Shown piece after piece: positions 17,086-21,280 of a DNA stretch of 21,280 nt. Position 1 is the stretch's first letter. The number at the start of each line of letters is the position of its first letter. The stretch is from Botryllus schlosseri (taxonomy: Eukaryota > Chordata > Ascidiacea > Stolidobranchia > Styelidae), in contig ATSW01005140.1 of the NCBI GenBank assembly GCA_000444245.1, forward strand, positions 1 through 21,280, given 5' to 3'. The position numbers and the translations under genes were made by a program. Below the pieces are notes generated by a model. It saw only the letters and a program-made list of their open reading frames with translations. It was not told the origin of the DNA and ran no database searches.

Positions 17086-17799
17086 CGCACAACTTCAGTG
17101 TTGTCGGACAACTCCTGCTGTTGAACTTTCTTTCTTCACTGTAGGCAAGCTACAGCAATGACAGACACTTTCTACCCCATAATGTAGATAAGTATCTGTC
17201 ATCGTACTACAACAAATATTAATTATTTCTACCATAATAATGTGGTGTAACTACTGGAATTGTTCATAGTGCCAGATTTCGGTAAAAAAAGATTCATGTG
17301 AAAATTTTTCAGTTTTTAATTTAACTTGAGTTAAGTTTTCCAGTCAAAAACATTTTGTCACGTCAAACTACTTCATAAGGACGGACAGTTCCAACCAGAA
17401 ATGAAGATGAGTAGTACGATTGTAATATTATGTGCGAAAACACCTAATTTGCATACGTGAGGTTGAAATCAAGTTTTCTTACGTGAGAAAGGTCAACATT
17501 TTGATTTTAAGGTCAAAAAATTGCCCTACTCATAACCATGTGAATGGTTAATGTCCGTAAACGAAGCTTAGCTCGTTACGCACTAAACGGTTCTACTGCA
17601 TTGCTGAAAACTTATTCCAATGGAGATGATGTTGCATTCATGCCTACGAGTTCTCTAGCAGCTGCCTTGAGATGAGGAGAACGATTTTGTCTTTTCCAGT
17701 AACTCCAAACATCACAGTCCATTCTCTCACGCTCTGCGGCGAAATATCTCTCCTCTTCATCCGCCAATATATCTTCTGTGGTTATATCTGAAGTAATCT
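17086..17799. other. Non-coding stretch with a short hairpin
   Basis: No gene is seen. An imperfect hairpin lies at 17158-17202: ATGACAGACACTTTCTAC, an eight-base loop, then GTAGATAAGTATCTGTCAT, with one mismatch and one bulge. It is too short for a typical animal microRNA precursor, and flanking bases do not extend the stem. Confidence 0.5.
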
Positions 17800-17812
17800 T
17801 CCTTTTTTTTTC

Positions 17813-18050
17813 CGTATGTACTAAAACTAGAACTACTATCTTTTCAATATCCTCAACTAGGATTAGAACTATTTTTTTGAAATATGGGACCAGAACTAGA
17901 AGTACTAATTTTTCAAAATCCGCAACTAGAACTAGAACTACTCATCTCTCAAAATTCGCAACTAGAACTACTGAATTTTCAAAACATGCTACTAGAACTA
18001 AAGCTACTCACTTTTCTAAATCCGCTACTAGAACTTCTCAAAATACCTTT
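17813..18050 (+). repeat. Minisatellite of ~30-36-bp units, open in one frame
   Basis: Units built on ACTAGAACTAGAACTACT followed by a TTTTCAAAATCCGCA-like stretch recur about six or seven times. Unit lengths are mostly multiples of three, so the plus frame from 17778 to 18056 is open and reads as repeats of TRTRTTxFSKSA. This may be a by-product of the unit length; no splice sites, start context or homology support a gene. Confidence 0.75.
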
Positions 18051-19302
18051 AGTTAGCTAGTTGACCGTCAAGTAACTAAATGTGTAGTTGTTACAAGTCT
18101 GGTCAATAGTGCAAGGCAATTTCCATGTTGTTATTGTATTTCTGTAATAGAATTAAACATTTACCTTTCCTTATATGGCTAGGGGCTAGGGATACCTGGC
18201 CTCGACCCCCTGGCGATATTTTATTATTTCAAGGATTTTACTCATTCAGATCCCAGTTCACAAAATCCTAACTATCAAGCCAATTATCACAAAGAAATTT
18301 AATAAAGTTACTACATGTAAAAAAAATTGAGCAATAAAACCAGAAAAAATACAGAACACGTAACAGAACAATAAAAGCTTAAAAGGCAACGATAGACACA
18401 GAATTAAATAAAAACGAGGTGAAGATAAATACAGTAAAAATAGAAACTAAAAATCAACAAACATGGAGTAAACTAAGGATTCCATGTTATATTATGCTAT
18501 GCAATGATTTGATGGGTTTGACTGTTTCTGTTTTATAATTCTAGCAAAAAATAAGATCAACCAACTTGAACCAAACCACAAATGACTTGGTAAAACAGTG
18601 AAAAATTCCCACAACGAAATGACAATACCTCTTACGCCCTTAACTTCATGCGAAGAAAAGTTGTTTAGATATTTTTCCTTTTTTTTTTAAAGGCATAAGC
18701 TATTCGTCCGGAACTACTTGCCGCAACTAGACAATGGATTCCGACAGTGCTGTGATGAAATACCAGAACGTTATTACGTCCAGCTGTATAAGAAAACAAG
18801 AAAGATTAGCGTACGCTTGATGCGGGGCGGAAATAAACAACACGACAAAATTTCAACAACTCGCATAAGTACGGCAAGAAAACTTTTACTGCATTTGATG
18901 ATGGACGGTGATTTCTGAGCTCATTCAAGGGTCCAAGGGCGTTACGAGATGAAAGCAAGGGGTATGGGATTATTCCCTTTAATTTACTAATTCAACTTCA
19001 TGGCTGCGTCCTTGCAAATTGTCAAGGGACATACATATCGCGAGTATAGGAAAATTCCAAGGCTTTACACGCTATCTTTGACAACGTTCCACTACGTGGA
19101 TGACGGGACCTTTCCATTTGTGAACACACCGACAGAAATTCGAATCTCATACAAATAATGAAATCACTTGCTAAACATTCATACTGCATCCAAAAATGCA
19201 TGCACGATAGTAAAAGTAAGTGGCAGGGTCAAAAAATTGGAAACTTGATTCTGCACTTTTCATCATAGGCAATTCTGCAACAAATTGTCAAAAGACCAGG
19301 GC
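18051..19302. other. AT-rich non-coding DNA
   Basis: No element ends were seen. A 66-codon plus frame lies at 18718-18918. In another frame a well-placed ATG at 18733 (A at -3, G at +4) opens MDSDSAVMKYQNVITSS, but it ends within 30 codons and has no convincing donor. No gene is called. Confidence 0.45.
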
Positions 19303-19345
19303 ATGGTATGGTATGGTATGGTATGGAAGTATGGTATGGTATGGA
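19303..19345 (+). repeat. ATGGT pentanucleotide microsatellite
   Basis: There are about eight ATGGT/ATGGA units with one short interruption. Degenerate TATGGAA words continue to about 19435. Confidence 0.9.
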
Positions 19346-19815
19346 TCGATATTTTGGTATGGAATATGGAACAAAGCAAGTATGGTAGGGAATGGAAGAT
19401 TTTAATCTATGGTATGGAACGACATTCCCATACTTCCATACTTTGGTGTTTTATACATTTTATCGTGATCAGTGCAAGCTTCATGAAGCGTATACGTTGT
19501 TCGCTGTTCATGGAATAAGATCGCTCTTGTTATGTGTGAACGTGAACTATTGAACGCTGTGTAGGAACAGATACATGCTCGTGCTCGTGCAACGGTTTTA
19601 GGAGCACTTGGAATGACATGAAATTGTGATGTACTATTGACAACAGTAATGTTGATCCGATATTCCATTGAGTCTAGACACGACGTCTCCGAGTATAGTC
19701 TATCTTGTGACGCAATAATTGGTAATGTAGGCTACTCGAACTACCTCATTTCTTGAGTGACGATAGCTTAAAATAAGCAATCATGATGCAACGTACTTGG
19801 TATTTGGTTGTCTTA
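19346..19815. other. Non-coding stretch, nothing recognised
   Basis: Degenerate TATGG words occupy the first 90 bases. Overlapping open frames of 77-88 codons on both strands are without protein-like composition. Confidence 0.5.
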
Positions 19816-20249
19816 AGGTAAGGACCGCCTTCCTGGACGCTGGGCGGTGCGAAACCCTAGGGGTCCAACCTAAATACTATCCAATAACTGTCTCATGAAC
19901 TCAGGAAGAGTATGGCCGCCAGGCCTTCATATTCCGACCCCGGGTATGCAGCCCGTAATTCAAGGCTGTTCTCCCCAGACACAAGCATGGTGGCGGAGGG
20001 ATCAGTGGCCGCAGACGCCCCCCTCTAAAGCCTGCTTGTGCCAACTGTTTGAACCCCAACGAGACACAAAAAAGGGAAGTAAAACAGAGAAGCAACCACC
20101 GAAATGGGTGCTTCTGTGTCTCATGACACAAAAGGACCCTATTACGGCGCTTGTGACGCCCTGCTGCAATGGTGTAACAGCCGCAGCATGTCACAAGCGT
20201 TACGGGGGGAGGTTTACTGCGGTTCCTCCAGACCCCTAAAAAAAAAATT
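19816..20249 (+). mobile_element. GC-rich retroposon-like block ending in poly(A)
   Basis: This block is clearly more GC-rich than its surroundings and ends in CCCCTAAAAAAAAAATTAAT at about 20234-20252, as a retroposon 3' tail would. Three overlapping frames of about 87-114 codons are open, the longest from 19895 to 20239 (MNSGRVWPPGLHIPTPGMQP onward). High GC alone lengthens open frames, so they are weak evidence. No tRNA-type promoter boxes and no reverse transcriptase motif were seen. It could be a SINE, a truncated LINE or a processed transcript. Confidence 0.4.
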
Positions 20250-20573
20250 AATGCTCAATGTGATGGATAATTGCATTTCTTCTGAAACATTGTCCGCACA
20301 TTTATACTATTTACATTCCGATATATCTTATTGGTTACTTTCAAACGATCTTGCATTAGGATTATAGATCAGGGAGTGGGGTAGATAGAGTTTGAAATTC
20401 TCGCCACGCTAATGCCAACCAAATACTGTACACAGATCGCTGCAGTATTGATCACCTGCAGCTGGGATATATTAGGGGTGCACCTATATTATGAATTATT
20501 TTGCGAGTATTTACTTGAAACTTGCATGTGCCTCATGCCAACGTACCGGAAATGCGATGATGTTCTTATGGAG
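20250..20573. other. Non-coding stretch between elements
   Basis: No gene or repeat was recognised. Confidence 0.5.
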
Positions 20574-21165
20574 CAGGGCGGGCAACTTCTCCAGTCGGCG
20601 GGCCGGACATAGGAAAATTAAGTACTTGGCGGGCTGGATTGCTGAATGGATAAATTATTCGCCCATATATACAAGGAATAAATCGTATTTATTGAATGTA
20701 TTTTATCGACAGCAATGTCACTTCAAAGCCATTTCTCGCCGATAATGACAATACAATGTGGATTTGAGAACAGCATTGTCATACAGGCGCCGCCATGTCT
20801 GCTTCTCTCTGATCAACTAACTCGCAGTACAATCCTTAATTAAGATTTCAAAGCGTTTGATAAGCCCGGTACCCAAAATATACCGAGATATCAATTCATT
20901 AGGGTTGAGTACATCGTAATTGCCGATAATGCAAATCTTCTCGATTCGACGAACTTACCCGTAAGCTCCATTCTAGCACGCTGCGCAGTGCGCACACGTA
21001 TATAATAACATACAGTCAGTAACATTTGACGTTTAGGCAAGTAGTGGGGAATCTCGGCAGACTGGGGCCGCGCGCCACATCATATTAGACGGGAAACTGT
21101 CCTGGGCCGGACAAAATATCGTTGCTGGCCGCATCCGGCCCGCGGCCGGTTGTTGCCAGTCCCTT
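20574..21165 (+). mobile_element. Non-autonomous hAT with target duplication
   Basis: It starts CAGGGCGGGCAACTTCTCCA with GCGGGCCGGAC and GGCGGGCTGGATTG behind it. It ends CATCCGGCCCGCGGCCGGTT then GTTGCCAGTCCCTT. The ends pair as an imperfect inverted repeat with a one-base gap, and GGGCC words lie at both ends as in the hAT at 14223. Flanking 8-mers TTATGGAG and TTATGGAC match at seven of eight. It is 592 bases with no transposase. Confidence 0.85.
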
Positions 21166-21280
21166 TTATGGACGGTCCTAGATAATAGTCTGCTGACCAT
21201 CTCATTTTGTTGGCGGAAGCTGTAGGGTAGAGGTATACACGGCACCTCACCGCCGTGAACTAAACCTCACGAAAACAGAC

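Noticed and set aside
18733-18830. Start of a plus-strand gene (MDSDSAVMKYQNV)
   Set aside because: The start context is good, but the frame is short and the only donor candidate is weak.
19401-19668. 88-codon minus-strand open frame
   Set aside because: It overlaps degenerate microsatellite DNA, with no domain or splice support.

Overview
The window is eukaryotic nuclear DNA, most likely from an invertebrate animal. It has small spliced exons with GT/AG borders and AT-rich introns. It is dense in non-autonomous hAT-type DNA transposons and carries a rearranged LINE fragment. No operon, bacterial gene, tRNA, rRNA, CRISPR array or retrovirus-like element was seen. The scattered N bases suggest a draft scaffold. 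The species cannot be fixed from sequence alone.

Left third (1-7.2 kb): a host gene lies on the minus strand, hidden in short exons. Seven exons can be placed (in transcription order 7138-7183, 5618-5719, 4870-4979, 4109-4276, 2893-2998, 2346-2455, 673-826). All six junctions keep one reading frame, giving about 264 codons without a stop. The product starts acidic and becomes rich in Ser, Lys, Arg and Pro, as in a disordered nuclear or chromatin-linked protein. I do not recognise the family. The last four exons are two copies of a two-exon module (a 'PAR-K ... PSSDD' exon followed by a 'GDD ... LAKS ... KPA-SS' exon), so the gene grew by internal tandem duplication. Both ends of the gene lie outside what I can define.

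The introns carry GACTCGAGTCA-rich repeats, including a large inverted repeat at 1360-2141, and hAT pieces. Middle (7.2-11.2 kb): hAT elements and fragments in otherwise featureless AT-rich DNA.

Right-centre (11.2-17.1 kb): a transposon graveyard. Family 'G' elements (ends like CAGGnCCGTAAC) occur at 11207-12445, 13787-15342 and 16969-17085. One is split by another hAT (14223-15213) with an exact 8-bp target duplication. A second copy of that hAT lies inverted at 16662-16968. A LINE fragment with a 5' inversion and a 'CATACGTCCTCTTTT' element sit between them. A 226-bp stretch at 12446-12671 has a protein-like open frame that stays open across the neighbouring hAT insertion site.

Right end (17.1-21.3 kb): a minisatellite with an open frame, an ATGGT microsatellite, a GC-rich retroposon-like block ending in poly(A), and a last hAT (20574-21165) with a target duplication.

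All calls rest on reading by eye: splice sites, frames, terminal inverted repeats and target duplications. No database search was possible.
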